Assembly (NCBI GenBank): GCA_001692895.1
Contig: KV748182.1
Location: 2,050,341 to 2,114,340, forward strand
DNA from: Cenococcum geophilum 1.58
Taxonomy: Eukaryota; Ascomycota; Dothideomycetes; Gloniales; Gloniaceae
Direction: 5' to 3'
Length of the DNA: 64,000 nt
Part shown: positions 45,253-57,607 of the stretch, piece after piece
Position numbering within the stretch: the stretch's first letter is position 1
How the letters are laid out: every line of letters begins with the position of its first letter
Made by a program: the position numbers and the translations under genes
The notes under the pieces: generated by a model
What the model saw: the letters and a program-made list of their open reading frames with translations, nothing else
Database searches by the model: none
What the model was told of the DNA's origin: nothing

Positions 45253-46056
45253 TGTCGGTATCACCCAAGTGCACTTAATTGGCCTATTAACTGATGAATT
45301 AATTCTTATCTAATAGGTGTCAAAAGCAGAGGATCGTAAGGATCGCAGTGCCTTACCTCAGCGAGCTCAGACGTGAATTTGATTGGAGCGGATGTTCCTT
45401 CGGCCCGTTAACAAGTTGACTAACATCCACCAAAATCACGTCTGAGAGCGTTTGGCGAGTTTTGTTAAAAGCATAAGCAAAAATCTTAGTTTTGGCAATT
45501 TTATAAGGGGATTTCCTCCACGACATAATAAAATAAAGTCTCCAAAAGTTAATATATAAATTTTAGGGCGCTACTTTATACATCAAAGGGCTTTAAATTG
45601 CATTATCCCCTCCCGAATCTGAGATTAATTTCGTTAAAGTTGAAATTCCTGTTGTTAAAAGCATAAGCACTTTTTGTATAGGCCCGTACGGGCCCATATA
45701 AAAATATAAAAAGCCTAAAATCTCATAATCTATAGAGCTTAATCTCCTGAGTAATTTAATATAATTTTTACCTTAAAATATGTTGTGGGGATGTTGATTA
45801 ATTTTGTTGGGGTTTGTGAGTTTTCCTTACTAAAAATGCTTATGTTTCCATACAAATCTCGCCAAAGTGCCTCAGACCAAGAAATCGATCAAATATCCGA
45901 AGGAGATTAGCGCGCCAGCGCAATCGATTTCTTAGTCTGAGCTTCTGAGGTAACGCAGTGCCTAAGTAGGGGGCTGATTAGTCACCGTAAGGATGACTAA
46001 TCAGAGACGTGACCACGTAACCTCTGTCCATATATTCCTGTCCATATATTCCAACA
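45253..46056. repeat. Left LTR of the coding-poor element, split by a MITE
   Basis: 194 bp of LTR in two pieces (45253-45352 and 45963-46056) around the inserted element and its 9-bp duplication. It differs from the right LTR by transitions, mostly CA/TA and TG/TA, so RIP reached it. Confidence 0.88.
45353..45953. mobile_element. 601-bp MITE with 9-bp target duplication (Mutator-like)
   Basis: Terminal inverted repeats TTACCTCAGCGAGCTCAGAC and, from the right, TTACCTCAGAAGCTCAGAC. The 9-bp duplication CGCAGTGCC stands at 45344-45352 and 45954-45962; nine bases suits Mutator-like elements. Each end also folds on itself: CTCAGACGTGA (45366-45376) with TCACGTCTGAG (45436-45446), and AAGAAATCGAT (45879-45889) with ATCGATTTCTT (45923-45933). 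TGTTAAAAGCATAAGCA occurs twice inside (near 45464 and 45653). No coding capacity and little RIP. Confidence 0.85.
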
Positions 46057-48119
46057 CTGGCAGTTCTTTCTTTATGCTTATGGCGTTATAGGAAGGCAGT
46101 AAGGCAGTAAGGTATCGGTTTAGCTGGAAGTGGAAGGCAGCACGAGGTAATAGTGGTACTACAGGCGGAGCAGCAGTTGTCGATTGTATTACTGCAGGTG
46201 GAGCAGTAGAAGTCAGTTGTGGTGCTGCAGGAAGGCAGCAAGGTATTAGTTTAGCTGTAGGTAAAAGCAGCAAAAGTCTGTTTGGGTAGTAGTACGGTAC
46301 TAGCGGCGGTAGTAATAGTGGTCAAGCATAGAGCTTGTCTATCAGTCGGTCGGTTAATCGTAGGCGTATAGGCACGATCATTCAGTCGGTAGATCGCAGG
46401 CGTATTAGCGCGATCAGTATCGTAATAGCAGGCATAGCGGCGCTATTAGTTTATCAATGGTATGTGGCAGTATAGTACTAGCGTTAGATGGATTACAGGC
46501 GTAAACTGGCAGTTCTTTCCTTGTGCGTAAAACAGCTATCCTAGCGGAGCTTGGTCCGTATCTAAATTCCTGTTTACATCTTTTAGACAACGACATCCCC
46601 AAACATGCTTATAGAGAGTAGTATTTAAGGGGAATATAGATCCGCACTTAGTACATTAAAACGGTTAACAATCTGGCAAGTATTTAAAGAGCGCTTAACC
46701 CAAAGGGAACGTAGTAGAGCACTTTTCGCAGGTTTAAGGTTGCGGCGGTTTATACGAGCTTAGCTACCGTGGCTCTTTGGCTTTAGTTAATAAAGAGGGT
46801 AAAACTAGCGGAGCTTATGCGGACGGAGCTTGTACGGACTGATGAACTGGATCTGAGGATAAAAGAATGAATAAATAAAGCTATTGAATCTAACTATGAG
46901 GAATATAGGCCTTGATATAGGCCTATATCTACGGGGTTCGGGGTGACTACTACGGATACCGAAGTGGTTGCCGCGGATACCGAACGGGAAAGGGAGTCTG
47001 CTTATGTAAGCAGGAAACGCATGTGGAGGACTCCTCCAGTACCATCGTCACGGACGAAGCTTGCGCGAACAGAGCTTACGCGGACAAAGCTTACGCTAGA
47101 GTAGCTTATTGTTGCTATAATTGCTTAACTACACTTTATAACTCCTTGATCTCTTCCTTTTATTCTTAATATGCCTTCTAGACTCTTTTGTACTATTATC
47201 AACGTAGGTCTAGAATATCTTATTATTGGCATAATTTTATTTTAAAAGTCTACTCTTATTATTAAACCATATTTTATATATCCTAAATCTGGGTTTAATA
47301 AGCGGTTGTAGTTGGAAACTCCCATTAGGCTTTATTATTATAGATATTAATATAGCAAGGCCACCCAGTGGCCGTATAGCTCCCGCTTTTGTATCCTTTA
47401 AGAAGTTAAGGTAGTGCCATTATTAAAGGGTTATAGCCGCTGTAGACGCCAGCAGATTTAAAAGGGTAGAGGATAGGGAGCGCGCTAGCATTATAGGCGC
47501 GCTGTTGACGTGATTTTCGACGTGGTAGATCTGCAAGGAAAATAGCAAACGGTATTGGGATTATAGGTAGGTATAGGATAGTTTACTACTAACGCTACTA
47601 GGTTATTAGGTATTAGGTACTGCTAACGCTACTAGGTTACTATAACGCTAGAGTACTGCACAAGGCTATTAGATATTAATTTATATACTAAGACGCGTAC
47701 TAGGGGGTGGTTTGCTACTAAGTTGCGTAGCTACACTGGGGTACTGCGTAAAGCAGTTAGGTAGTTGGATATTGGGTGCTGTAAAAGCTGGTATACTATA
47801 TACGGCTAGAGCGCTGCCATAGTACTACTAGGGTAGCTGCTGAGGTAGCTGCTAAGGTACTGCCCAAGGGCTATTAGGCGTTTGGTGCTGTTAAGCTAGG
47901 GGTACAGCGCTTAGTAAAGAGGTCGTACTGGGGGTTAATTTACGTGCTGTAGAATGTCTCGCGATATTCTAAGCTAGCTGGGGTTAGATGCTGCTAGAGC
48001 TGCTAGGTATTAGTTTTGCTACTAGGTACTAAAGTGCTGCTTATAATTAAACGAAGCTGCTAGGGCGGTAGTAAACCTTATTGCTCTATAGCTAACCGGT
48101 AAGGTTGACTATTAATCAA
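46057..48119. other. Interior of the coding-poor LTR element
   Basis: No protein motif found. It is relatively rich in CA/TG and GC, with repeat patches as described for the whole element. Open frames of 60-90 codons on the minus strand (46001-46273 and 46414-46602) are low-complexity or overlap the LTR and are not credible genes. Confidence 0.6.
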
Positions 48120-48313
48120 TGTCGGTATTACCCAAGTGTACTTGATTGGCCTATTAACTGATAAATTAATTCTTGTCTAATAGGTGTCAAAAGCAGAGGA
48201 TTATAAGGATCGCAGTGCCTAAGTAGGGGGCTGATTAGTCACCGTAAGGATAACTAATCAGAGACGTAACCACGTAACCTCTGTCCATATATTCCTGTCT
48301 ATATATTCCGACA
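48120..48313. repeat. Right LTR of the coding-poor element
   Basis: 194 bp, TGTCGGTATTACCC to TATTCCGACA, uninterrupted partner of the left LTR; followed by GGTAT. Confidence 0.92.
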
Positions 48314-48933
48314 GGTATATTACTATTTAAGGCAAATTATAGATATAAGCTAAGAATATTATTATTACTATAATAAGTAAAGAAAACAAGTAGTATAGCT
48401 AAAGAAAGGATAAAGACGTTAATAAATCTTTATATAGACCTTATAGAATTAGTAAAAAAAGGTATAAAAAAGAATAAAAAGGTATTATAACGCTAAGAGA
48501 TCTAAGGGACTAGATCTTAAAACGGGGGATAAAGTATAGCTACTATACAGAAATTTTAAGAGTTAACGACTAAGTAAGAAATTAGACTATATTAGACTAG
48601 GACCTTTTAAAATTATATAAAGAATTTTACNNGTTACGTTTAAGTTAAACCTACTAGCTAAGATAAAGATCTACCCTATATAGCATATTATAATACTAGA
48701 GCCAGTATATAGAAATATTAAGCCACTAATTTATAAAGCAGATATGTATAGAGGATAAGAAGAAAAAAATAGTAAGTTTTAAAGATTATTAGTTATAAGG
48801 ATATTAACAATAAAATATAATACAAGGTTAAGTAGATAGGCCATAATAAGACTACTTAGGAACTACTATAAAATATAAAAAACGCTATAGGAAAGGTATA
48901 GAAGTATTAAAAGAAAACGGGTTAGGTAATATT
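48314..48933 (+). pseudogene. pol: A2 pol, third part: end of integrase and chromodomain
   Basis: Continues with LLFKANYRYKLRI-type text, DLIELVK, RSKGLDLKTGDKVQLLY, and the chromodomain near 48790-48900 (YKVKQIGHNKTTQELL). Interrupted by A3 at ATATT; the frame resumes at 56890. Confidence 0.8.
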
Positions 48934-49359
48934 TGTTACAGACGCTTTAAGTACGATGTTATAACTACTAGGAGAGGAGTCGGAAGAAGCTAGTTAGTTA
49001 ATATAAGCACGGGCCAGGATGGAACCCGTGGCACTATATGACAAGAAATAGTAAGCGAGTCACATAATAGTTAAACGTATTGGCTACGTTAAATATAAGG
49101 GACGCCACGTTTAATATAGATAAGACGTATATTACGTATAAGAAGGATTTTATAGGAGTATGGTTGTGTATTTAAGGACCCTTAGTCCCTACCTAGATAG
49201 TTCCTTCCTTGTAGTAATTCTTAGAATATAATTGGAGTTAATCTATTAGGCAACCACTCCACCAGTTGTTATTACGTTGTTAACTTTTATACTTATATTT
49301 CCTATACACCTAGCCTATTAATAAACCTATTGTAGTTCTTGCTATAAGGTTCCGTTATA
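48934..49359 (+). repeat. 5' LTR of A3
   Basis: 426 bp, TGTTACAGACGC to CCGTTATA, matching 56464-56889. Confidence 0.93.
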
Positions 49360-49403
49360 TAATTACTACCTAGTTATAGTATTAATATAAGAAGTTGAAT
49401 AAT

Positions 49404-52400
49404 ATACTACTAAAAGCAGCTACTATAACGCTATTAACGGCAGTAACTACTTTAAGGATAGGAGGTAATACTAGTATGGCGGATACTAACTTATAGTAAC
49501 CTATAACGGTCGGATAGCTATAGGAAATAGTTAACTAGCTAACAGCTAATAATATAGTATTAGAAGAAAGACTTAATAGGATAGGAGTAGTAAAGATTAA
49601 GCTATTATTAATTAAGAGATTTATAGGAGAGAGGTTAAAGCTTAAGGGATTCCTTACGCAGATATACTTTAAGGTCTTATAGGAGGGAGTAAAGTTACCT
49701 ATACCTGTGGATCGGATAGCCTACGCAGGACTATTTTTATTAGGAAAAGCACTTAAGTAGTTTAAACCTTACTTTATAGAGATATAGGTAAATAAAATAA
49801 TAACCACTAACTAAGACGTGCGATTTATATTCTTAAGTTAGGAAGGATTTGTAGAATAACTTATATAGATATTTAGAGACCTAGAAGAAATAACTATAGC
49901 GGAAAAAAAACTCCAGAACCTTATATAATAAACTTTAGTAATTAAGTACATAATATAGTTCTAGACACTAGTAATATAAGTAGAGTGGAATAATAGGGCG
50001 CTTATAGCATAGTATAAACAGGGACTTAAGGCTAAAGTCTAGGACATAATTATCCTAATAGAAGATGCGGATACCCTAAGGGATCTAATAGATTAGGCGA
50101 TTAAGATTAACAATTAAATCTACTAAAGGGAATAGGCTAAGAGAGGCTAGAATAGAGTTCCATAGTTATATAAGGCGTAGAGTACATAATAATAAAAGCT
50201 AAGTTAGAAACTATGGTATAGCGCAGAGCTAATAGACCTAAGTGGTACTAAAGAAGCCTATAAGAAAGGGAGTAAACTATAGAAACCTAAAGGACAAGGA
50301 TTAAGTAATTAAAGGTCTAAGGAGCAGAGGCCGAATTAGGGATCTTAATAGTAGAAGACATTTAGGCGGACTCTATAATAAGAGAAATGGTTTAAAGAAG
50401 GAGCTTATATAAATTACGGAAAATAGGGTTATTATATTAGAGACTATAGAAGTAGGTAGAGTTACTATATAGTAAAGGGTATAAGACTAGTAGACGATAT
50501 ATACGTATAAAGGGATAATAATATACTACGAGGAACAAAAGAATGTTTAATTAGAAGTTTTGTGTTTTATTATAATAACGCATGCCAAATTTATAAGGAC
50601 GCTAAGTATAGCGTAAGCTATTAGCTATAAGAGCTAGCACCTATAGGATATAGAGGAACTAATAAACTAGTTTACAGATCGGATATTAAGGATAATAAAT
50701 TTAACCTAGGCGAAATATTCTGTAATAATAAGGTAATAAGGGCCGCTTACTAGGAGTGAGTAGACCTTAGAGATATTATACTAGAGGTAGAGGATAATTC
50801 TATTATAGAATAAGGAACATTAGTAGGGATTAAAACCCCACTAGACACGATGTCTATCGCTTTACAAGATATAAGAGAAGTAGGATAGCGAACTACTTTA
50901 GTACTTAATAAAGGCAAAAGGCCAAAGGCTTAAGATTCTTAAGATAAGATAAAAGACGACTAAGATTCTTAAGATAAGATAAGGTAAGCTTAAGGACCCA
51001 TAACAGACAGAAACTAATAGAGTAGAGCAATAGCTTAGTTTAAAGATATACGAATAAGCTTGGGATAAGAATTCCTAACAGTATAAGATTTTTAAGACGA
51101 GATAAGTAAGATCTAGGACTCTTAAGATAAGATAAGGACACTAGTTAAGCCTAGTTAAACTAAGGTAGGAGCTAAGCTTAAGTTAGAAGCAAGCTTGGGA
51201 TTAAAGAATCTAAGGGGTTAAGAATTTGGGGTATAAATTAGGACACCCATAAATAAGAGGCTAGAAGCTTTTTTATAGATTAGAGAATCTGCGGCATAAA
51301 TAGTAATTAGACTAGGAGATAGGTATATAAACCCAGAAGACTTACCAGGGGAGTATAGCGTTTAGCCTAAAGATTAAAAAGTTAATACTAAGATTAAGAA
51401 GCAAGATAACTTTAAGGATTAGAGCGTAAGGCGTAAACTAAAAGAAACTATAAAAGAGTTTAGGTAAAGAATTATTGCATAGTAAGAATAGAAACTAGAT
51501 AAAAGATCTAGTATATTAGGATGTATAAAGGATAGAGTACTAGTATAAAGAATTACTAATAGGCCGAGAGTAGGCATACTAAGAGCTAAGTGGCTTACTA
51601 AACTGGAATAAGAAGAGGATTTAGGGATTCTTACTAGGTTTAAGGAATGATATACTAAAGGCTATTATAACGCAGTAATAAAGAGATATTTCTTTACGGA
51701 TAGACCATATATACTTTAGTAGCTATACTAAAAGTAGTATAGACAACGACACAGTAATAAGTAGGAAGATTTCTATATATAGTTAGATAAAAAAGTTATC
51801 TAGAACCACCTAATTATAGAGAAGGCTATAACGTATATTAAAGGAGCCTTAATTATAACATTAAAGGATTTAGAGGAATGTTTAGAGGACTAGAGAAGCG
51901 AGAGACGCATCTTAGTACCTATAAATAAAGTTATAATATTTAGATTAGTATAATAAAGGTTTAAACTTAGGAATAAAGATAAGCTAAGAGTTAACCTAAA
52001 GCACCTAGTACACTATATAATATTATAGATTGCGTGCGTAGACAATATATATAAAATGCATAAGAATCTAAAAAAAAAGAATCGGAAATACCCTATAAGG
52101 ATATACTGGATAACGGACAAGTAATAGTATAGGAATGCCAAATATATGCATAGATGGTATCTAATAAAGGTCTAAGAGGAAGGAAGCTTAGTACTTTAAC
52201 TAGGAAGATTCCTTATAGAAGAATGCTTAGATAGACAATAGTAGTGGGAATGCCTAGAAAATATGTGTTTATAGTATATTAAAGATAAAAAGCAAACTAG
52301 GCATTGGCTAAAGAGCGAGCTAAGTACACTAGGATTAAGCAGCTAATAGTTAGGAAAAGTAGAGGCCTATAGGACTAGAGGGAGCCAGTAGTAGAGCCTT

Positions 52401-52440
52401 AGACCCTTAAAGGAATTTAAGGATAATACCTAAATTTACG
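49404..52440 (+). pseudogene. gag: A3 gag with long post-knuckle region
   Basis: The start codon is now ATA at 49404 (ATG in A1). Co-linear with A1 gag: capsid-like core, zinc knuckle near 50403-50450 with Cys/His codons turned to Tyr, DSQD-type repeats from about 50932, and the Cys/His cluster near 52190-52300. RIP stops throughout. Confidence 0.8.
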
Positions 52441-52447
52441 AATTAAT

Positions 52448-55400
52448 TAGTAAGATTAGTAGTTTAAAGCGCTAATAGATAGTAGAGTAACGCGAAACTA
52501 TATCTTACTAGCAGCAGTTAAGAGAATGGGACTACCTTATAGATAAAAGGAGCAACCTTACCTATTAGTTATAATTTTAGGAGATCCAATAACTTACAGA
52601 GGAGGGATTATTAATCTTAAAACAGGACCTATTTAGATAACTATTAAAGGAAAATAAATTAAGATATCTTTTAATATCCTACCATTGGGACGGGATAAGG
52701 CAGTATTAGGCATGCCTTAGTTATAGGAATACAATCTAAGGATTAATTAGATTATAGGTTAGGTCAATATTAGAGATACTTAACGCCATAAGATGCAATA
52801 ATAAGCCAAAATGGTATAGTACTAAGTAGGAGCAACCTATAAAGAAATAGAAAAAGGACTAAGCTATATACTAAAGAGATACTATAAGTATAGTAAGAAA
52901 CTATGGTCACCGGAAAGTAAAAAACTATTAGAATATATAGTATAGGACTATAAAATAGAATTAGAACCAGGAATAAGTCTAAGGTTTTTTCCAATCTATA
53001 AGCTTACTAAAGAAGAAGGTAGAGCGTTAAAAGAGTTTATTTAGGAAAATCTATAAAAGGGATATATTAGACTATCGCAGTTATTAGCGGGTTATCTAGT
53101 ACTATTCGTACTAAAGAAGAATAGTAAACTAAGGCTATATATTAACTATAGACAGTTAAATAGTATCACTAGGAAGGATAGGTATCCTTTACCCTTAATT
53201 AGCGAAATCTAAGATAGGATAGGCAATGCGCAAATCTTTATAAAGATAGATCTAAGATAGGCATACTATTAGATTAGGATTAAGGAAGGCAATAAATAGA
53301 AGGCAGCCTTTAGGTTAAAGGAAGGACTATATAAACTATTAGTTATATAATTTAGGCTTATAAACGCACTAGTAATATTCTAAAAGCGTATTAACAATGT
53401 ATTAGGAGAATACTTAGATGAATTTGTTATAGTATATCTTAACAATATTATTATCTACTTAATAACTAAGGAAGAATATAGGGAACACGTTAAATGGGTT
53501 TTAAAGAGACTATAAGAAGAACAGATACTAGTAGCAATTAAGAAATACAAGTTCTTTACTAGGAAAACCGATTTTATTAGATTTATTATTAAACTAGGCT
53601 AACTTAGTATAGATTTAAAGAAGATTAAGGCTATAGTGAATTGGCAGGAACTAGAGAACGTTATATAGTTAAGATCGTTTCTAGAGTTTTGCAATTATTG
53701 TAGAAGGTTTATAGCGCAATAGTTAAAGGACATTAAGCCATTTACGCGGTTAATAAAGAAAGAAGAACTATAGGCATAGGGAGAGGAGTAAAGAGAACTC
53801 TTTAAGAAAGTTAAAGAGTTATTTACCTAGGAGCCAGTTCTTAAGATCTATTAATTAGGACTAAAGACGGTTATAGAAACAGATGCATTAGACTATATAC
53901 TAGGGGCGTGCTTTATATAAAGGCATTAAGATGGATAGCACCTAGTAGTATACTATAGTCGGAAGATAACACTACCGGAGTTAAACTATAACATCTATAA
54001 TAAGGAGTTATTAGGTATAGTTGCAGCATTAAAGAAATAGAGAGCATTCTTATAAGGTATAGAGAAACCATTTATAGTTAAGATAGATTATAAAAACCTA
54101 ATAGGATTCCTAATAACAAAGGAACTTAACTAAAGATAGGTTAGATAGGTAGAGATACTTACGGAATACTATTTTAAGATTTAGTATACTAAAGGTATAG
54201 ATAATACGCGGGCAGATGCTCTAAGCCGTAAAGCTAAACTATAGAATAAGGAAAAGCTATTAGGGGCTTTATTGCGAAAAGATATAGACGGATTAATTAG
54301 GTATAATTATCCGAAAATTGTAACAACTTAAGAAGACGATAAACTAGAGAAAGTCTACAAGATACTAAAAAGCTTTTGGGTATAAAGAATTCTAAAAGTA
54401 CAGCTAGAAGATCTATAGACGGATATATATAAAAATCGGGAAGTAAAGTATATCCTAAGAAGTATAGCAGAGTAGTTTATAGAGGACTTCTATAAGGGAC
54501 TAACCTAAGGATATAATAGAGCTACGGGCTTAGTATTAAGACTCTAGGAGGAGTATATTATTGACGGAATTTAGAGGATAACTAAAAAGGTTATAAAGGA
54601 ATGTTTAAATTACTAAAGGAATAAACTAATAAGGTATAAGCTATACGGAGGGCTATAACCTGTTAAAATACTAAAGAGACTATAGGAGGTTATATTATAG
54701 GACTTTATTATTAAGTTATCAAAATTAAAAGACCCTATTACCGAATAAGATTATAACGTAATTTTAGTAATAGTAGATAAGCTTATAAAGTAGGGATACT
54801 TTATAGCATGCATAGAAGAAATCTCAGTGGAAGATGTCGCTAGAATCTATATTAAGGAAGTATTTATAAAATATAGAGCACTAAGCAAGATTATATCGGA
54901 TAGAGATCTAAGATTTATAGCAGTATTTTAGGAAGTGTTCTTAGCGGAGTAAAGAGTTTAAGCAGCAACTTTTACTATATATTATCTACAGATAGACGGT
55001 TAGACGGAAAGGTTAAATTAGACGCTAGAGTAGTACCTAAGGTATTATGTTAATTATATACAGAATAATTAGGTATTGCTATTACTAGTTATATAGTTTA
55101 CATATAATGCAATACCCTAAAAAGGGATAGGCATATTACTATTTAAGGCAAATTATAGATATAAGCCGAGAATATTACTGTTACTATAGTAAGTAAAGAA
55201 GATAAGTAGTATAGCTAAAGAGAGAATAAAGATATTAATAAATCTTTATATAGACCTTATAGAATTAGTAAAGAAAGTATAAGAGAGAATAAAAAGGTAT
55301 TATAATACTAAGAGATCTAAAGGACTAGATCTTAAGGAGGGAGATAAAGTATGGCTACTATATAAAAATTTTAAGCATTAATAATTAAGCAAGAAATTGG

Positions 55401-56463
55401 ACTATGTTAGACTAGGACCTTTTAAAATTACATAAAGGATTTCACTAGTTACATTTAAGTTAAACCTACTAGCTAAAATAAAGATCTACCCTATACAGTA
55501 TATCGTAATGCTAGAGCCAGTATATAGAAATATTAAGCCACCGGTCTATAAAGTAGACATGTATAAAGGATAAGAAGAAGACAAATAGTAAGTTTCGAAG
55601 ATTATTAATTATAAGGATATTAACAATAAAATATAGTACAAGGTTAAGTAGATAGGCTATACTAAGACTACCTAGGAGCTACTAGAGAATTTAAAGAACG
55701 CTATAGGAAAGGTATAGGAGTATTAGAAGAGATTAGGTTAGGTAGCATTAATAAGGAGGAATTGCTAAAGAATAAGTTACCTAAGGGGGACCTAAGAAGA
55801 GCAGTTGCTAAACTACTTGGATTTATTTCCTTCTCTATTAGAAGAGAATCCGTTCTTTTATTACCTAGTTCTTATAGACCTTATTAAATAAGTTTCCACT
55901 CCTTTAAATAAACTTTCTTATAGACACGTTTTAAACGCTAAAGACGAGTATAAGCTAGATGTTAGGCTTTAAGGATATATATAGACTCTTTTAAGGCACG
56001 CTAAACTGTAAGCAGTGTAGAGGCCAGCTTACTATTAAGTTTTATAGCAGTGGATTAAATATAAGACCCTAAGACAAATTAATTAGGGAACTAAACGACT
56101 ATTAAGAGTAATAAGTTGCGTATATTTAGTATTAGACGTAAAATAAACGTTATATAATAAACGTATATTAGTATAAGTGTATTTAAAGCAAGAGGAAGGT
56201 TAGTAACTGGAAGGACTTACAATTATAATATAACTTAACCCCTCTTTCGCATAATAAGAGTAAGGGATTGCTATTACTTTACCTAGTAATAGTATTAAGG
56301 AGATGGTATAAAGGCGACGCTTAACCTAAAAAAGAGAAGAAATTACTTTAGGTATAATAAGCAATAATGTTAACTAAATTAATTAGATAGATATTATACC
56401 TCTAGTAAATGACCTAGAGATACTAGGTATCTTTAAGGACGAAGATAAAGAGAAGGGAGATAG
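52448..56463 (+). pseudogene. pol: A3 pol with C-terminal extension
   Basis: Protease at about 52468 (ALIDSRVTRNYI, the Gly of DSG now Arg). Reverse transcriptase about 53020-53700 ([17 protein letters not shown] in place of YLDD near 53432). RNase H about 53810-54250. Integrase about 54290-55130. Chromodomain about 55600-55720 (YKVKQIGYTKTTQELLENLKN). The frame continues without a break into the extension (LNYLDLFPSLLEENPFF, EYKLDVRLQGYIQTLL, YLKQEEGQQLEGL, EEITLGIISNN, IIPLVNDLEI) up to the LTR. Confidence 0.88.
55720..56463 (+). other. A3 pol C-terminal extension
   Basis: About 240 residues in frame with pol, aligning block by block with A1 21060-21769 and, less closely, with A2 56895-57607. 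Ends in the purine run GATAAAGAGAAGGGAGATAG before the LTR. Confidence 0.75.
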
Positions 56464-56889
56464 TGTTACGGACGCTTTAAGTACAATATTATAACTACTA
56501 GGAGAGGAGTTAAAAGAAGCTAGTTAGTTAATATAAGCACGGGCTGGAATAAAACCCGTGGCACTATATAACGAGGAATAGTAAGCGAGTTATATAATAG
56601 TTGAACGTATTAGCTGCGTTAAACGTAAGGGACGCCACGTTTAATATAGATAAGACGTATATTATATATAAGAAGGATTTTATAGGAGTACGGTTGTGTA
56701 TTTAAGGACCCTTAATCCCTACCTAGATAGTTCCTTTCTTATAGTAATTCTTAGAATATAATTAGAGTTAATTTGTTGGGCAACCACTCCACCAGTTGTT
56801 ATTACGTTGTTGACTTTTGTACTTACATTTCCTATATACCTAGCCTATTGACAAACCTATTGTAGTTCTTGCTATAAGGTTCCGTTATA
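56464..56889 (+). repeat. 3' LTR of A3
   Basis: 426 bp, TGTTACGGACGC to CCGTTATA, followed by ATATT. Confidence 0.93.
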
Positions 56890-57607
56890 ATATTAAGAAG
56901 GAGCTAAAGATAAAGAGATTAGTTAAAGGTAATAGATAAGCCAAATTATCTAAGGGATTTACTACCGACGTATAAGCTGTTTCCGCCTCTTCTTAATTAG
57001 AATCCTTTTTGGCCTCCTTAGCTTTAAGCTTATAAAGACCTTACTTAACTAAGCGGTACTCTTTAAAGCGTACCTTCTCGCAAACCTTCTTAAGATGGAC
57101 TAACTAAGCGAACGCAGTTTAATAAAGCTTAAAGGCACAGCGCTAGGCTTTTAGGAGATGAGTAAACTCTTTAAAGGAATAATAGAGTTTATTATAGCTG
57201 TAATAAGAGAGGCCTTAAGCTTCTTAGCCTTAGATTAAACACAGGACCCTATAATAGATTAGATAAGAAAGTTAGAGACTTTAAAGACTAATAAGATATA
57301 TATACTTAGCATTAGACACAGACTAAATATTGCAGAATAACCATATGTTTAACTTCGTACATTTAGCGCAGGAAGAAGGTTAGCGACTAGATAGAGCCGC
57401 AATCGTAATATATACTAACTTCTTCTCCACATAACAGGAATATAAAGGTATGACTTTACTAAGGGATAGGATTTTAAGCACTATACGGTTACAACAATTT
57501 ATAGAAGAGGAAGAAGTTGCCTTAGGTATAATAAGTAATAATAAAGGTTATTAAATTAAAGACGGGAATGCCATACCTCTAATAAACGACTTAGAGATAG
57601 GAGATAG
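56890..57607 (+). pseudogene. pol: A2 pol C-terminal extension (diverged version)
   Basis: In the frame of the A2 chromodomain across the A3 insertion. Blocks: NYLRDLLPTYKLFPPLLNQNP, later YIYLALDTDQILQNNHMFNF, VHLAQEEGQRLDRAAIVIY, EEEEVALGIISNNKGYQIKD and NAIPLINDLEIGDS. The pattern of identities and conservative changes with A1/A3 indicates a real, once-selected protein region. Some alternative frames are also open in the middle (57130-57260), so small indels are likely there. Confidence 0.7.

Larger units (their letters stand above)
45253..48313. mobile_element. Coding-poor LTR element (TRIM/LARD-like)
   Basis: Two 194-bp LTRs (TGTCGG...CCGACA) and target duplication GGTAT (45248-45252 and 48314-48318). 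The 2.06-kb interior has no gag or pol motif on either strand. It contains imperfect repeats: CAGTCGGT...GATCG units near 46341-46430, GGAGCTT/GAAGCTT motifs near 46800-47090, and GCTGCTA/TACTGC motifs at 47580-48060. CTGGCAGTTCTTTC right after the left LTR could be a primer-binding site and recurs at 46506. Non-autonomous; orientation uncertain. The 601-bp MITE in its left LTR is listed separately. Confidence 0.85.
48934..56889 (+). mobile_element. Ty3/Gypsy element A3, complete
   Basis: 7956 bp, the same length as A1, with 426-bp LTRs and target duplication ATATT (48929-48933 and 56890-56894). Nested in A2 just after its chromodomain. Co-linear with A1 throughout. Confidence 0.93.

Noticed and set aside
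46001-46273. 90-codon minus-strand frame in the coding-poor LTR element
   Set aside because: It overlaps the LTR, is Pro/Ala/Thr low-complexity, and arises from the repeat-rich interior.
52770-52994. 74-codon hydrophobic minus-strand frame
   Set aside because: Antisense to A3 pol between protease and RT; its Leu/Tyr/Ile richness follows from RIP base composition.
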